Assembly: GCA_013433145.1 (NCBI GenBank) | Contig: CM024187.1 | Coordinates: 9,451,326 to 9,515,325 of the forward strand | DNA from: Ascaris suum | Taxonomy: Eukaryota > Nematoda > Chromadorea > Rhabditida > Ascarididae | Length of the DNA: 64,000 bases | Direction of reading: 5' to 3' | In this document: one piece after another, positions 1-34,713 of the stretch | Layout: every line of letters starts with the position of its first letter | Position numbering within the stretch: position 1 is the stretch's first letter | Program-made: the position numbers and the translations under genes | The notes under the pieces: model-generated | What the model was told of the DNA's origin: nothing | Seen by the model: the letters and a program-made list of their open reading frames with translations, nothing else | The model's database searches: none

Positions 1-22844
<22,844 letters not shown>

Positions 22845-23160
22845 GGTGTGTGTGTGTTGCGACAAGGGCGCATCACAAAGCGTCGCGGTGAGGCGATGCT
22901 GGCGAATGTGTTGATGCTGTGCGTTGAGTGCCATGTGTGCGCAACGCAGCGACCACTAGGCCCGCATCGCGTCTGCGATCGTTGTGTGCGTTGCGTTCCA
23001 CTCTATTCCTCTTGTCGTCAAGCGATCGCATCGAAACGAGTGTCGGGTAGCGACTGGGGATAGCGAAGAGATGAGCGACTGCGTTCGCGCGTTTATTTCG
23101 ATGCGTTGCTGCGGCCTGCCACTCTCTTGCTCCAATTTCACCTAACCCCTCCAAAACGAC
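22845..23160. promoter_or_regulatory. CpG-rich block, candidate promoter of the HMG-box gene
   Basis: This roughly 300-bp segment is far richer in G+C and CpG than its surroundings, with repeated GCG and GCGATCG-type words near 22970-23030 and around 23085. It ends about 150 bp upstream of the proposed HMG start codon. Composition and position suggest a promoter or 5' leader. ORFs across it on both strands are explained by the scarcity of AT-rich stop codons. No TATA box is evident, and the assignment is inference only. Confidence 0.35.
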
Positions 23161-23314
23161 CACCCACAACGTTGATTTGCACTCCGAGGAGTCTAACTTC
23201 CGTAGCGTTACAAGCCTAGCTTCGACACTTGCATCCTTTGCTTCTCAAAGCAATACAAGTAAACCTCGAGCAATTTCCCGAGAAAGGGCATAAGTGGTAA
23301 TTGATAGTTTTGTT

Positions 23315-25448
23315 ATGTCGCCAACGAAAGTGCACTGCAGACATTCGCTTCCCCTCCCCTCACCAGTCCACATTCAAGAGGTAAAGGTGCCAGGGCATGA
23401 TAACTTTAGGTTCTGTGATATTATTTCTTCTGCTGAAACGAGGAACTTTAACAGAAGGGAGAAGACGATGGAACGAAACATGATTTGAACCACAGGAAAA
23501 GCTGACACATACGAAAACAGAAAGTGCAATAAAGCAGCATTCATGGAGGAATCTTGGAAAACAAATATAAAAGTAGCATGGATAAACAGGGTTCCGTAAA
23601 AGAGAAGAACTACACTGTATCCTGAAGTCTTTGTTGCAAAACAGGTGTCGAAGATCGTCAAAAGTTCTGACACAATATGCATTCCTGCATTCCGCTTGTG
23701 GCCGACCAGTTTCAGAAGTTGCTAACAAAAAATAAAACGTGTGGTGCAATGATGTTGTTTGGCCACTCGTATAAATCTTCTGCTAAAATTCTTTTGATTT
23801 CAAACATAAAATGAAAATCTGATTGGCATAAAATGTGGTCAGATTTTATTGCCCGCATTTGGGTTCCTTTAGTTGCCTGCAACTGTTCCCAAATTTGATG
23901 CGTTAGCGTGAAATATAATAAAGAAGGTCATCCTGTAGTGTACTTAACATCCACAGATTTTCGGGGTCCAGCTTCAGTTCTTTACGAATGGAAATTGCCG
24001 GAAAAAACGGACTTCCCGACACATGTCTATGTGCAGCCATCGTGTTGACATACTGTTCTCCCACAAGGTTAACTTGCATAAAAGCGCGCAAAAACAGTTT
24101 TATGAGCAGTTTTATGCTTAAATGTCTTGAAATATGAAGGATGTAGGCCTTCGGCTTTAAAGGTGGTTCATTTCGATAGCCATAAACTGAAAGAAGCGAT
24201 GTCGAGAAAACGAATCCAGGAGCTGCATCCACACCGTTTGGATTATTAATCCGCTCAAGTAACGACATGTTTCTCCTCCCAACCACGAGCATTTGAGTGG
24301 CATCGTTTAGTGAGTGCATGTATGATTGTTTTGAATTTAGTCAACCCTTTTGAAAATAAGCATTAGCAGTATCAGCGATTTACAGATTTTTTTTACAGAG
24401 CGAAAAAGGAAAATCAGTAGAAAGTGCGGTGAAGTTTCACAGTAACCTCCTTCATTGATGATGTCATCAGCTTTGTGAATGCGGAATTTCTATGCCCGGA
24501 AACGAATACAGCGTAGAACGGCAATCTGGTTATTGCACGTAGGTGCCGCTGCATTTGCATCTGCCGCGAATGTCACGGCGAACGAAGAATGAAAAGAGGT
24601 TTCACCACGCTAATACAGCACTCTAATATACTGCTATAGTTCCATCCTTCTAAATCCCTTTCTACTTTGCTTAGTCGTAGGAAAAGTTCGCGGTGCAACT
24701 ATCTTTACCCTCACTCACTAAGATGGCAAAATAAGTTAATTACTACTGAGGCCACAGTTATAGTCTGTAAGGCTACAATAAAATGACTTCAGTCCAAAAT
24801 CGCATAAAAAGCATATTTAGTTCTACGGTATGACGTGTGCTATATTTTCTTAGCGTTTTGATGAATGTTTTCATGTTCTTTATTGGTGAGCATTCAGAGT
24901 GCTAAAAAAGGCATCAGCAAGAAAGCAAAGGACCCTAATGCACCAAAACGTGCCATGTCCGCATTCTTCTTTTGGATGCAAGAAAATCGCGATCGTCTCA
25001 AGAAGCCAGGAATGGGTGTAGCTGATGTCGCAAAAGCTGCTGGCGCCGAATGGGCGAAACTATCCGACAAGTCGGTAGGCGTCTAAATTTCTATACCGTT
25101 CCTTATTGATCACTCGAAATAACTGAAACTGGGCATCATACAATTATTTTACAGCATGGTTTTAAACTATGCTTTTATTTTCTCGGGAACTTATCATTCC
25201 TTTTAAGCGTTTTATTCCTGTCAATAATGATCGCAGAGAAAGCTTTTCTAATATACTTGAACGATTGGCCATCAACATGGCTTTAAAACTTTGTTTCGCA
25301 ATTAATAAATTCTGTCAAATTTTTGTTGACTGCTTTTTGATTCAGTTGCCGAATCTTATAGAAATGGGAGAAGAAGGCAGAAGAGGATAAGAAACGATAC
25401 GAAAGGGATCTCGTCGCGTATAAAGAAGGCCTAAAGAACGCTGACTAA
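23315..25448 (+). CDS. Small single HMG-box chromatin protein
   Basis: A non-sequence-specific DNA-bending HMGB/NHP6-type protein expected in the nucleus. Two exons are certain: 24898-25074 (59 codons, donor GTAGGC) and 25362-25448 (28 codons plus TAA). Together they encode an almost pure HMG box: DPNAPKRAMSAFFFW opens it, ENRDRLKKPG and the VADVAKAAGAEWAKLSD helix follow, and KWEKKAEEDKKRY forms the third helix. The protein ends in YKEGLKNAD with no acidic tail. The 5' exon is tentative: an ATG at 23315 encoding MSPTK with a donor at 23330 fits phase 0 and gives 92 aa, close to the roughly 95 aa I recall for nematode HMG-1.1. If right, intron 1 is about 1.6 kb and contains an antisense ORF. 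Alternatives are another 5' exon or a longer SSRP1-like protein, but no SSRP1 domain is seen nearby. Confidence 0.9.
23903..24319 (-). CDS. Uncharacterised 138-aa ORF, antisense in the HMG gene intron
   Basis: A single uninterrupted frame of 138 codons from an ATG at 24319 to a TAA. Composition looks protein-like, with no low-complexity bias. Recognisable landmarks are NMSLLERINNPNGVDAAPG near residues 18-36, GEQYVNTMAAHRHVSGSPFF near 85-104 and DDLLYY close to the end. I do not recognise the family. Part of it (roughly residues 75-137) has a diverged, frame-broken relative at about 35722-35890 in the same orientation, so the unit has been duplicated. It could be a small intronless gene, a retrocopy or one exon of a larger gene. 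No convincing acceptor or donor defines a larger model. Confidence 0.4.
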   Translation of the reverse strand: MHSLNDATQMLVVGRRNMSLLERINNPNGVDAAPGFVFSTSLLSVYGYRNEPPLKPKAYILHISRHLSIKLLIKLFLRAFMQVNLVGEQYVNTMAAHRHVSGSPFFPAISIRKELKLDPENLWMLSTLQDDLLYYISR

Positions 25449-25867
25449 ACGGCGCTGATTTTCACGATGTTCCATTTACATGTCGTTGGTGTTCAATCAT
25501 TGTACATAGGGAATATGCACTAGCTGATTTGCTTATATTTTTCCATGGAATTTCCTTCTCTTTTCGTGGACGTTTTTGGAAGGTGATGCGGTCAGTTGCG
25601 AATTTACAAGGAGTACCGAAATCTTCATTTCTCGTTTAAACTGGTCGATCATCGTTTTTCACTTCTTTCTTATTATTTTTTCATCTTTCAGTGTCTAATA
25701 ATGCAGCTCAAAATTGAAGATTCATTTGCCTAACAAATCTGTTCATGAGGAGGTTTCATCTTTTGCGCCATCAAAGTTTTACCTTCCCGTGGAATTGTGC
25801 GTAGATTCTCTAGAAAACGGAAAATGTTTTTGATGTTGCTATCCTCTCACATCACAGTGATGATCTC

Positions 25868-25873
25868 AATAAA
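25868..25873 (+). terminator. AATAAA polyadenylation signal, likely for the HMG gene
   Basis: A canonical AATAAA about 420 nt after the HMG stop codon on the same strand. It is the first clear one downstream that I noted. Nematode 3' UTRs are often shorter, so a variant signal closer to the stop is possible. Confidence 0.4.
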
Positions 25874-28800
25874 CACCGGCAGGTTATGGAAGCGGGACAA
25901 GCCTAAATTTGCTTTGGTGGGTTCCTTCGTCGTCTTCTGGTCTGCGATCTATGGCCGTTTTCACTGTCGCCTACATTTTTGTCTCCCCTAAGCTCTGCGG
26001 TGTGTCGAATCGAAACCTCTTACACTTGCATAATTCTCAGAGATGCCACCAGCCTGAGCGAAGGCCTTTCATTTTATGCTTCTTCTTACTTAACTGTTTT
26101 TGAAGTATCAGGGAATAGCAAACCACATTCAGAATAGAAATCCACTTTTTCTTATTATGGCAACGCAACTGTTGTCGTCTACTTTAAAGGTGCAGAAAGT
26201 AGCGGACAGTAAACATTGGACACTGATCTAATTTTGAGATTCGTTTTCATCATTGCATAACTCTTTGTATCTCGCTGCATTTTGAGAATCCTCTCCGATA
26301 TTGAACTACAGTGAGATGCGATAACATACAATTCGGCTTTTCCATCTGCAGTAATGATACTCGTATGAATAATTTGGTGTTGTTTTGTGCGTCATAGTAA
26401 TCAATAAACATTAATCGAAATGGTTGTCATTTATGCAAATAATATTCTCAGTGTTTAACAACAGCTTTAGGCTGGTGAAGTGGATTTTTTTCTTTTGGAA
26501 ATTGAAGAATAGGCCATGAAACAACAGGTGATTGCATTTGTTTCGAATGGTGAAAGGTAGATATCGGTGGCAAGTGCTGCTTCGGAGACGAAAGGAAAGG
26601 ACTGAGGGCGACCGTGGAGGCGAGGCTGTTGTCAACAACACTTGGAATTGTTGTTTATATTTCTTTGAATTTGGTTGGAAGATCTGCGAGAAATGAGTAA
26701 AACGAAACTTCGAAATCGTTTACGCTCTATAATAAATGAAGGTAATTTCGTGACGAAAAGTATGATTCGGCGAGGAAGTATGCGAAAAAGTATGAGACAT
26801 ATAAATGAATGTTGTGGATTGTGAGGCAGATGTGGAACTTTAGTTTGCAAAAAAAGCGCTCCAAATAATTTGGAGACGTTGCGCAAACCCAGAAAAAAAA
26901 ACATGTCAGTTTCTCTATGCATTTAGTGACAGATCTTAGCGCTAAAACTAAATTTCGGTAAAATTTTATGCCAATATGGTAATCAAAAAGATTTCTTTCG
27001 ATGCTGGAAATGAATCCAAGCTAAATGGGCCGTCCTCATATCCGTCTCTTCATTAGCACTCTACCCCACACCCTCCCCCCTCCATATCTTCACGGTCGAT
27101 TTTGCATCCTTTTCAGAAAGCTGCGAAAACGAAAACTTAAAACTTTGCACTCAAAAACTCTTCATTAGCACAAAAGTTAAGCACCATTGGAGTATGAGCC
27201 TCGATCTCTAGTATCTCTCCCCCTACGCCTTGAATTGATGTACAGTGAGTCAATTGTTCGATGCTTTGGCGCACCGACTTTACAATATTAGCAAAAAATT
27301 TGGTGTCGGAGAACTAATTAGCAGCATCAAAGTGAACGTTTTTCCGAAGTGTCCCGCTTCATTGCTTTGCGATGTGAGGCCGTCCTCTCAACCCATTTTC
27401 GCCTCCAATATACAGCACGTTCTTTCAAGCGAACTGCATTAGCTTTTGTTGAATACTTGACTGTTACGAGTGTTTTTGAATGTTACGCGTGCTATATTAT
27501 GAACAAGGGATATGGTGAATCTAATCAGTGAGAATATGGGTAAACTGTTCAAATCTTTTCATAGACGAGCTGCAAATGATAGACAGGCACCGGCAGTTAC
27601 GCTGAACCTTAGAGGTACCCAACAAATATTTCGCATACGCGGAAATTCGAATGGCACTCAAAAACGACAATTATTGGTAGCACTGAACTCAGAAGACGTT
27701 GTCCTAAAGCTTAGGAATTTGGCGCTTACAATTTCCTATATGGACGACAAATGCTTTCACATTGTGTTTCGTACGTTATAGGCGCTTGCAGCTGAGCCCG
27801 CAGAAGGAGATCGCTATACGAATGCCATTATGAACTCACCTTTTTTTTTGCTGCGCTGCTACAAGCATGTTGCCTTTGGTTTATCAGTCAGGCTTAGGGC
27901 ACTTTTCTTATTATACCAAAAGTAATATCCTGCTTTAGGGGACGCGACGTGCCCGAGTGGTTTCAGCAATTATTTTATCAGTAGCAGTGACCTTCACAGC
28001 TTTTGCTGTGGTGTTAGCATGACCATTACAGTTTTCATTTCGATAATTGTAATCCCACTGTGGTATAAGAGATGACAATTTTCTGAAGAAATGGAAACCA
28101 TGCGGGCTGGATCACCTTACTCTTCACACATCAGGAAGGTTGCCAAATGATGATAGCTGCGGTAAGATTTAAAAAAAAAAAAACTCAAGGCTGGCGGTGT
28201 TTGGTGCCTCGCCCACTGATGTCAGTTTCATGAGCCACATTTCATTTAGCCCTTCGTGCATCTAATTTTGTGTGCTTCCCCATCATATCTAAGAAGCGCA
28301 TATGTGCGTTTGATTCATCACCGCATAGCAGTGCCCTGCATCGCGTAGCAGCTGCCATCGCATATTCACATGTTTTTTCTTTGGCATTGTGCCTGCAACT
28401 TATATACCATTTTCGTTTCGCCGTTTCCTGTAATTTGCTTATTTAGGAAGCACGTCTACTGGTTTCAAGATATCCTATGGGGGCTTTGTTCTCCTTTATT
28501 CTATGCCAGCAATATAGTCAGCTGCACTTCCCTCATTCGATCGTATAGCAGTTTGGGCAGGTGAAGTGCTCAGGTCACTTTCTTTCTCATGCTTAGCCAA
28601 CTCTCCTCTATATTCATTCATCACTTAGTGCTATCCGCGTTCGGTTGGAAGGAAATATGGGAAAAAAGAATGACCTTTCTTTATTGACACATTAAAATCT
28701 TTTAACAAATATAACTTGCTGTTTTGCGCTAATCAAGGGAAGCTTTCACCGAAGAACTCCTTTGAAAATGAGGGAAATAAATTGATGCTTAGTTAATTAA

Positions 28801-29251
28801 ATTCCTAAATGCGTGTATTAGGTGCCGCAGTTTTCCACGGTAAAGAAACAAGCTCCTAACATTTGCAACTCGCTATTTTAAAATACAACTGCGAAGAAAA
28901 GTTTCTGGGAAGCAAAGCAACGTTGGCAAACTCCTAGGAGTCGCATATTTCGGTTTCAAATTCTCCAAAAATGCGGCCGCCTTGTTACAACACAAATGCA
29001 TACAGCTTTCTAGTGTGGAGCCCCGTGAAGAACTAAAAATAAGAAAACCAGCAGCCATCCCGGAATTGATGCGGGGTGCCCAACTTTCAATCTTTCCGGT
29101 TTTTCTTGGAAACTTTAGAAAAGGAGCTTCCACACTTAGAATTCGCTCTCACACTCCACATTTGCACTCGCTTTGCTATAGCGCTGTATTGCGTCGTTTA
29201 TTAAAAGTATACTGTGTGCGAAGGTGCGATTCTCATCATCGATTTTTTAAG
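25874..29251. other. Mostly non-coding interval
   Basis: No recognised gene. The most protein-like frame is plus-strand 27536-27781, an 81-codon ORF starting MGKLFKSF and containing VTLNLRGTQQIFRIRGN. It has no recognisable domain and ends in a stop with no polyadenylation signal seen nearby. Around 27945-27965 there is a tRNA Leu/Ser-like A-box sequence (TGCCCGAGTGG) without a B box. A 12-A run lies near 28172. Confidence 0.35.
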
Positions 29252-29576
29252 CGGGTACTTCAAGCAGATCCTCACCTGGAATGAAAGCGGTTTTTACCTC
29301 GTAAATATGTTGAAGAATTAGCCGTATTAGAAGAAGATGTCTTCTCTTTGTTGACAATTTAATTGTGTGCTCCGTCTTCTCGGACTAATCAAATTCCATC
29401 CATGCGTTGCAGAACGCATAGAAGGAAAGAAGGGCACAACAAAACTGCAGGTTGTTGTCGCATCACTCTGCAATAACATCGGTGAAATCGAAGCGAGAGT
29501 GTTGTTTGATGTTAGCGATGTGGAATTTGCTAATGTTGTGTCGGAAAGCGCAACGAGCACACGCCTTGTTGCGTAG
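29252..29576 (+). CDS. 3' end of an unrecognised plus-strand gene, two exons (partial)
   Basis: Exon 29252-29289 (acceptor TTTTTTAAG, donor GTTTTT) encodes GYFKQILTWNES. It joins in phase to exon 29413-29576 (acceptor GCGTTGCAG), which begins ERIEGKKGTTKLQ, continues through EIEARVLFDVSDVEF and ends STRLVA before TAG. An AATAAA at 29614-29619, 37 bp past the stop, supports a genuine last exon. The intron would be 123 bp. Upstream exons were not identified, and I cannot name the family. The opposite strand is also open (29327-29719, 130 codons), but it is Ser/Thr-rich and lacks a polyadenylation signal, so I prefer the plus strand. Confidence 0.4.
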
Positions 29577-29613
29577 CTCGCCCGTCCCGATAAGTGCTGT
29601 TTGCAAACATTGC

Positions 29614-29619
29614 AATAAA
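29614..29619 (+). terminator. AATAAA polyadenylation signal
   Basis: A canonical hexamer 37 bp after the TAG of the preceding unknown terminal exon, at the spacing expected for a compact 3' UTR. It is the main support for treating that exon as real. Confidence 0.45.
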
Positions 29620-32600
29620 ATTTGATTGCAACTTTCCTCATTTCGTAACTGTTCGTCTTTTCGTTATAAGCGTAAGTTCGATTAAAGAATGATGCATGCC
29701 AAGCGCTCATTTTTGGCATTTCTTTGCATCAAGGACCTCTCATACTCGAAAATCGAGTATGTTTAAGGAGCTTCTTTCTGATTGTTTCGTCTGTTATTAC
29801 GCAGAAAATTCTTTCGAAATTTAGTTATTTCCTTCGGAATAAAGGTATGTTAAAGATGTGAAAACATGAGCCACTCTCAGGTGATGCTAACTCTTTGCAC
29901 TCCTCGCAGACGCTTTTAAGTGCGAGAAGTCTTTGGATTCTTCTAGCGCTTGAAAACCTAATTCTGATAGTCGCTGAAAAATAATTACGTTTTTTTAGCT
30001 TTTGGCAAATAAGAACTCGAGAAAACTTGCATCTTCTGCAAAAAAAAGCGATAACTCCTCCTCCTTTCCTAATTCGGCGATGAAATGTGAGGAGCGAAAA
30101 AGGTGGAAAGCAGCACATACGGACGGTACCCGTAAGAAATCAAATGGGTTTATTGATCGGTTCTCTAATGGTGTTTGCAGATCGCCGGTGCATATCATAT
30201 GCGCCTTGCTGCTTCTACGAATTCTCTGTCATGGTACACAATACACAACACATGGGCGTTGCTGAGCATCCGCCGTCGAAATGTTGCACGAGACGAATGC
30301 CTAATATGTTTCTTTCTTTGTTTCTCCTCCAGAAAGAGATCTTTCCTTGCCAGTACAGCGTCCCGATGTTTCTAAACGACGGATCTATCTTTATCGATGT
30401 TCAACTAACCTAATTCCCAATGTTCATTTGTTTATGAGGAAATGAAACACATTGTTTCATGGCAATAAAATAGCCGATGTTGATCATAACCTGATGGTAT
30501 TCTTACCCTGAGGAAATGTTGATAAGAATCGCGCAGATAAGCTCATATCGGTGGTCATATTTTACCTAGGAAATAAGGACCTTTTCACTTTTTCCTTTAG
30601 TACTGAAACATAACGTGAAATTCGTACTTCGCACTGCCTACTACTTGCCCTTTTCTTTGATAAGAACGACTCACTCCTCCCACATTGCTTCCTCATCCCC
30701 CGAAAACTATGAGAAGTTTAGAAAACTTGCATCTGCAAGAGTTATATTTGCGGTCATAGAACTGCTGCCTTGCAGCTAGTGCACAATCCCCAACCTATCC
30801 CCTCTTCCACCCTCCCCCTTTTTTTTCAAAACTGTGTGGTGGGGAGAATCGTCTATGGGCAGAGAGATCCCTATTTCTGGTTGGGAAACTTGAGGTCCGC
30901 ATTTATTTCAGAAGTCTCTAAAATAGATGGAGGAAAACAGCAGTCGACGTTGGCCGTCTCTCTTAATTTCAACTCTTTTTAGTTTTAAAACAGTGACTTC
31001 TGATTTGCTGTTCGTTACTAAGTGTTGCACCCGGCCACCATACAAAAATTTCTCGCGATCAACCTTTCCTCTCCGATTTGAAGTTATAAACTTTTTGCGC
31101 AAGTATAACGTGCAAGACATAAACGTTCATGATTCAATTAGAATTAGATAGTGAGTGTAGGTGCAGCCGTCTGCTTCAAATATTTACTCTCAACTGTGAG
31201 CACAGCGCTTTTCAACTAATGACACCCACTGCTCATGCTAATCAAATAGCACGTACGACATCTGCTGGCTTCTTGTCATCGCAGTATCCATGCGAGCTAT
31301 TCTAGGCTATATTATACCGGAGAAAGCTGATTCTGTCTTGCATCAAATCCACTGAACTCTGTTCATGTGTGGAACGGCCCTTGGCGAAGCAATTTGCCAA
31401 AGTGCTACTACAGTGGCAAATGAGCGTATGGATGGTCAGGTTGCTAGCTAGGAACTTAACATTCCTCATATCGTTCGCGATTCAACGTATACATCATTTC
31501 CACAGCAGTTGTTTGACACTAGCTGATCTGCGGGAGATGTTTTTTTCCAGCTTTTCCACAGCAGTTTACCGATCAAGTCGGGGAAGGGGAATATGGAAAG
31601 AGTCGATTTCGCGATCGCGGGAGGCGAGAAAGGCGAAGGGCAGTTTTAAGTGCCGATCTGCAGTCAGACGATGACCATCTACTGATCCCGCACACTCTCT
31701 CATCTTTCAAGCCGCGACTGCACCAAAGCATCGAGATTTACCGCTTTTTCAGGCAGAAGATTTTTTCCATTCTTTTGTTTATATTCGATCGCTGAAACAT
31801 AGATACGGGGGCGTGAAAAATAACTGATGTGAACAACTTTGAAACAAGTACAGTCTCTGTATCGCCTGTGTAAATGTTATTCTGTTGCGTTAATTTGATT
31901 GTGGTTGTGCTGTTGAGTGGGCTGTTGAAAAAGGTTTACCGCGGAAGTGTTCCGTCGCTAAGTTGCTGAACAAAAAGAAATAACCTTGTGCTGAAGCTGC
32001 TCATTGAAAAGTGTAGCTAATGCGAACGAGACTCACTTGTGCACTGGCTGCTCTGATGGGGAAATGCTCTTTGCATAGCAGAGAGGTGAATATGCTCCAA
32101 GGACCGGATGCACCCAGCATCGCTAATTTTTTGTTCACCTTTCATTTCGGCTGTTCTCTGTTAGCGAACTCATATAAATGCGGCTATCGTTGAGCATCAC
32201 TCAGCTTCTTCGCTTTTTGAAGCGCAATCTCTGCTGGTCGTTTATGCTTTTTAAAGTGCTGAAACTATATTAGTAGCTGGACGATAACATCAATACTCAT
32301 ATCTCATAATTTTTCAGCAAGCCGTTGCATTGATTTGGCTAGCTAACCTTACACGGCCTTTCTGCTTTTCTGAACTCTTTAATCGCCTTATGTGAATATG
32401 TAGATTTGCTGGTTATATGAGCTACAGCGTTCAGCGCACTTTGCGTATGAATCTTTTCTTCCCGATTAGAAATGTGTACTTGACTGGGGCAGCCTATCGC
32501 ATCTCTATCGGGGAGTTCCGGCAGCTATAATCTATGATATAGCAGTTTTTTATCAATTGATATTTCTTGCATTATATGATATACTTGTATTGCAAAGGCA

Positions 32601-33195
32601 TGTTTTCTTTCTTTTCACAGGTGCATAATACAATAATATAATCTTTTTCGTGTTCATTGGTTTCTTGAAACGTTCTTCGCGAATACAATTAAACTCAAAC
32701 ATTTTTCCCCTTCTTTTGCATTCCGCCTCGATTCATACTGGCTTTTCGTCTTTTTGAGCACTCGTTGTATGACAGAAATTTCCTGACTTTTTTTGCTACA
32801 ATTTGCTATAAAATTACAGCAGACCTACTCTTTGTTTAGCTACCAGCAAAGGACGCTAAATGTCCTCTTGTTCCTAATGAAATGTTAGAAATGATAAGGC
32901 ATCCAAAGCATCAATCGATATTTCTTCCACCGTTTCCGCCGAAAAAGGTCATGACTATCCAGTCTCCCTCCCCCTCTCCCACTCCCATTAGGGTGTTAGA
33001 ACCCTGAACCCTGTGCGCCTCATTGAAAATAGCAGTAATGGCACAGTTAAAATTGGCAACACTTTTGCTAGTGAGAATATATATTAGCTTTGTGCTTTTA
33101 TACCTTGTTTGTGTCAAGCCAGCAACAATTTCGCTACTAGATGTTGCATCCATATGGGCAACGCACTTCGTCTTGGTTCAATTAAAAAGCGATAG
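29620..33195. other. No firm gene; two weak exon candidates
   Basis: Plus-strand 30181-30233 (after GTTTGCAG) encodes IAGAYHMRLAASTNSLS. 30333-30413 (after TTTCTCCTCCAG) encodes KEIFPCQYSVPMFLNDG and ends in TAA, with an AATAAA about 50 bp on. The two do not join in frame with each other as drawn, because the junction creates a stop, so they are recorded only as candidates. The rest, including 31370-31680 and 32900-33020, shows nothing I can support. Confidence 0.3.
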
Positions 33196-33855
33196 AGGGG
33201 ATCACCTGAAATGTTCGCGAAGTTAGCTGAATCATGTGCTAGACGAGCATTGGAAATAATTGAAAACTTCAGAGGTTTTGACGACGATTCCTCTAAAAAT
33301 TGCAAAAATTTCGACTCATTCGGCCCATTTTCTGACCAAGCTTATAGATCGCCAAAACTTGGTTCACAGGTGACTGAAAACAAGCCGTTTCTTGCATTAT
33401 TAGCGTTTCATTGAATTAAAAATTAGTACTGACCAAGTTCCCTAATTAGTAAACCGCAATTTTCAGGCAAAAATGGTCTACCTTAGATTTCGAGCAGAAA
33501 CTGTGGGTTGCGAAACTTGCCGAAAACTGGAAAAGGCACGCTCACATGTGATCCAGATGTATTGGACATTTGCATACGGGTACCGGGAAACACTGGTAAA
33601 AGTGACTGTCATGATTTAAATAGAAAGAAGAATTTTTTTGATTTAGTCAAGGCAAGCAATTCATGATCTTGGTTCAGTACATATTTATTCAACTTTTTTA
33701 AAATCTTTCGGTTGAAGAGTTTCTAGGTGGATTGGAGTGTTGGAGAGGATTCCGGTAAATTTAGCTTCGACCAAACTAAGTGCATGTTACTCGAGGCAAG
33801 CAATTTAGATGTATCAGCCGTTTTGATATTACAAACAGTTGAGTATGAACAGTAA
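33196..33855 (+). CDS. 3' part of an unrecognised plus-strand gene, three phase-0 exons
   Basis: Three consecutive candidate exons chain without a frame break: 33196-33369 (58 codons, containing MFAKLAESCARRALEIIENF), 33467-33595 (43 codons, containing CRKLEKARSHVIQMYWTFAY) and 33727-33855 (42 codons, starting VDWSVGEDSGKFSFDQTK, then a TAA stop). Junctions are CAG|GTGACT, TTTTCAG|GCA, CTG|GTAAAA and TTTCTAG|GTG. Introns of 97 and 131 bp suit a nematode. The coded residues look protein-like, with a probable amphipathic helix in the first exon. I do not recognise the protein. The first exon could extend upstream or begin at the internal ATG at 33211, and no polyadenylation signal was seen close behind the stop. 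Confidence 0.45.
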
Positions 33856-34616
33856 GAGTTGGGCTTTTTTCTCGCCTAGTGCAGCCAGCTGCACAACGAC
33901 GATCGTCCTTCGCCCCATCGTTTTGTTGTTGCGAAGCACTAACACTCTCTCTGAGACACCTCCCCGTTATGTGTTTGCTGTTAGCAGCAGAGCAGCTTAA
34001 CATGTTATAACGGCTTGATATAATGTGCTTGCGAGCTGACAACGTTCACTGATTCATTTTTATAAAGTTTAAGGTCGGCTCACTCTTCAGATGTATATTT
34101 TCGAAGGCGTTTCTTTCATGGCAAGGATTTTCGTCTTATGTGTTGTATATCCATATATTTCCATTCGTTAAACCCAGCGCTTCTAACCCCTTCTATCCTC
34201 TGAGAAGTCGGCCCGTCTTACTATTCGGTAATGATTACATCGAAAACTTTTTAGCCATGCTTCTCACCTAATATTGTTCACTCTATAGTGAGTATACCAC
34301 TATTGAATTTATAACAAAGCCTGAACTTATTTTCGTTGATTGCAAAGGAATTTCCCTCTTATCCAAATTTATTATGACACCTATGTCGTGATTTCCATCC
34401 AGAGTGAATTAACGAATTCTTGAGCATGAGCATTTCGCATTAAAACACCCCCTAATTAACTACGAACGAAAGCCATCATTTCCGCTTTCTAAAGGAATCT
34501 TTCTGTGTCGATTAAAATAAGAATACACAATAAAAATGAAACAGATCCTTTGCATTGCACTCCTCTTAGACGCCATTTGTGGCCTCTCCTTAATCGAATT
34601 CTTGAGCAATCACATA
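33856..34616. other. Non-coding interval with a small signal-peptide-like ORF at its end
   Basis: Nothing recognisable. A 65-codon plus-strand ORF begins at 34536 (MKQILCIALLLDAICG, superficially a signal peptide) and runs into the inverted repeat that follows. Its C-terminal half is therefore encoded by palindrome arms and loop, so I do not call it a gene. Confidence 0.4.
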
Positions 34617-34713
34617 TTACTAAGTACTGAAACGGTGAAGAGGACATACGAGAGAATCGTTCATTTGAAGCGATTCTCTCGTATGTCCTCTTCACCGTTT
34701 CAGTACTTAGTAA
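34617..34713. repeat. Perfect 43-bp inverted repeat with 11-nt loop
   Basis: Left arm 34617-34659 and right arm 34671-34713 are exact reverse complements over all 43 bases, separated by TTCATTTGAAG. Pairing stops immediately outside the arms. The left arm opens TTACTAAGTACTGAAACGG and the right arm closes with its complement. As RNA it would fold into a long uninterrupted duplex on either strand. It could be a recent inverted duplication or foldback element, a dsRNA/small-RNA precursor, or a chimeric-read artefact in the assembly. Confidence 0.97.

Noticed and set aside
27700..27781. YMDD motif suggesting a reverse transcriptase
   Set aside because: The motif stands alone in an 81-codon ORF, without the surrounding RT blocks or any endonuclease or gag-like frame.
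27945..27970. tRNA Leu/Ser-like start and A box
   Set aside because: No matching B box, anticodon arm or acceptor pairing follows. At most it is a degenerate tRNA-derived fragment.
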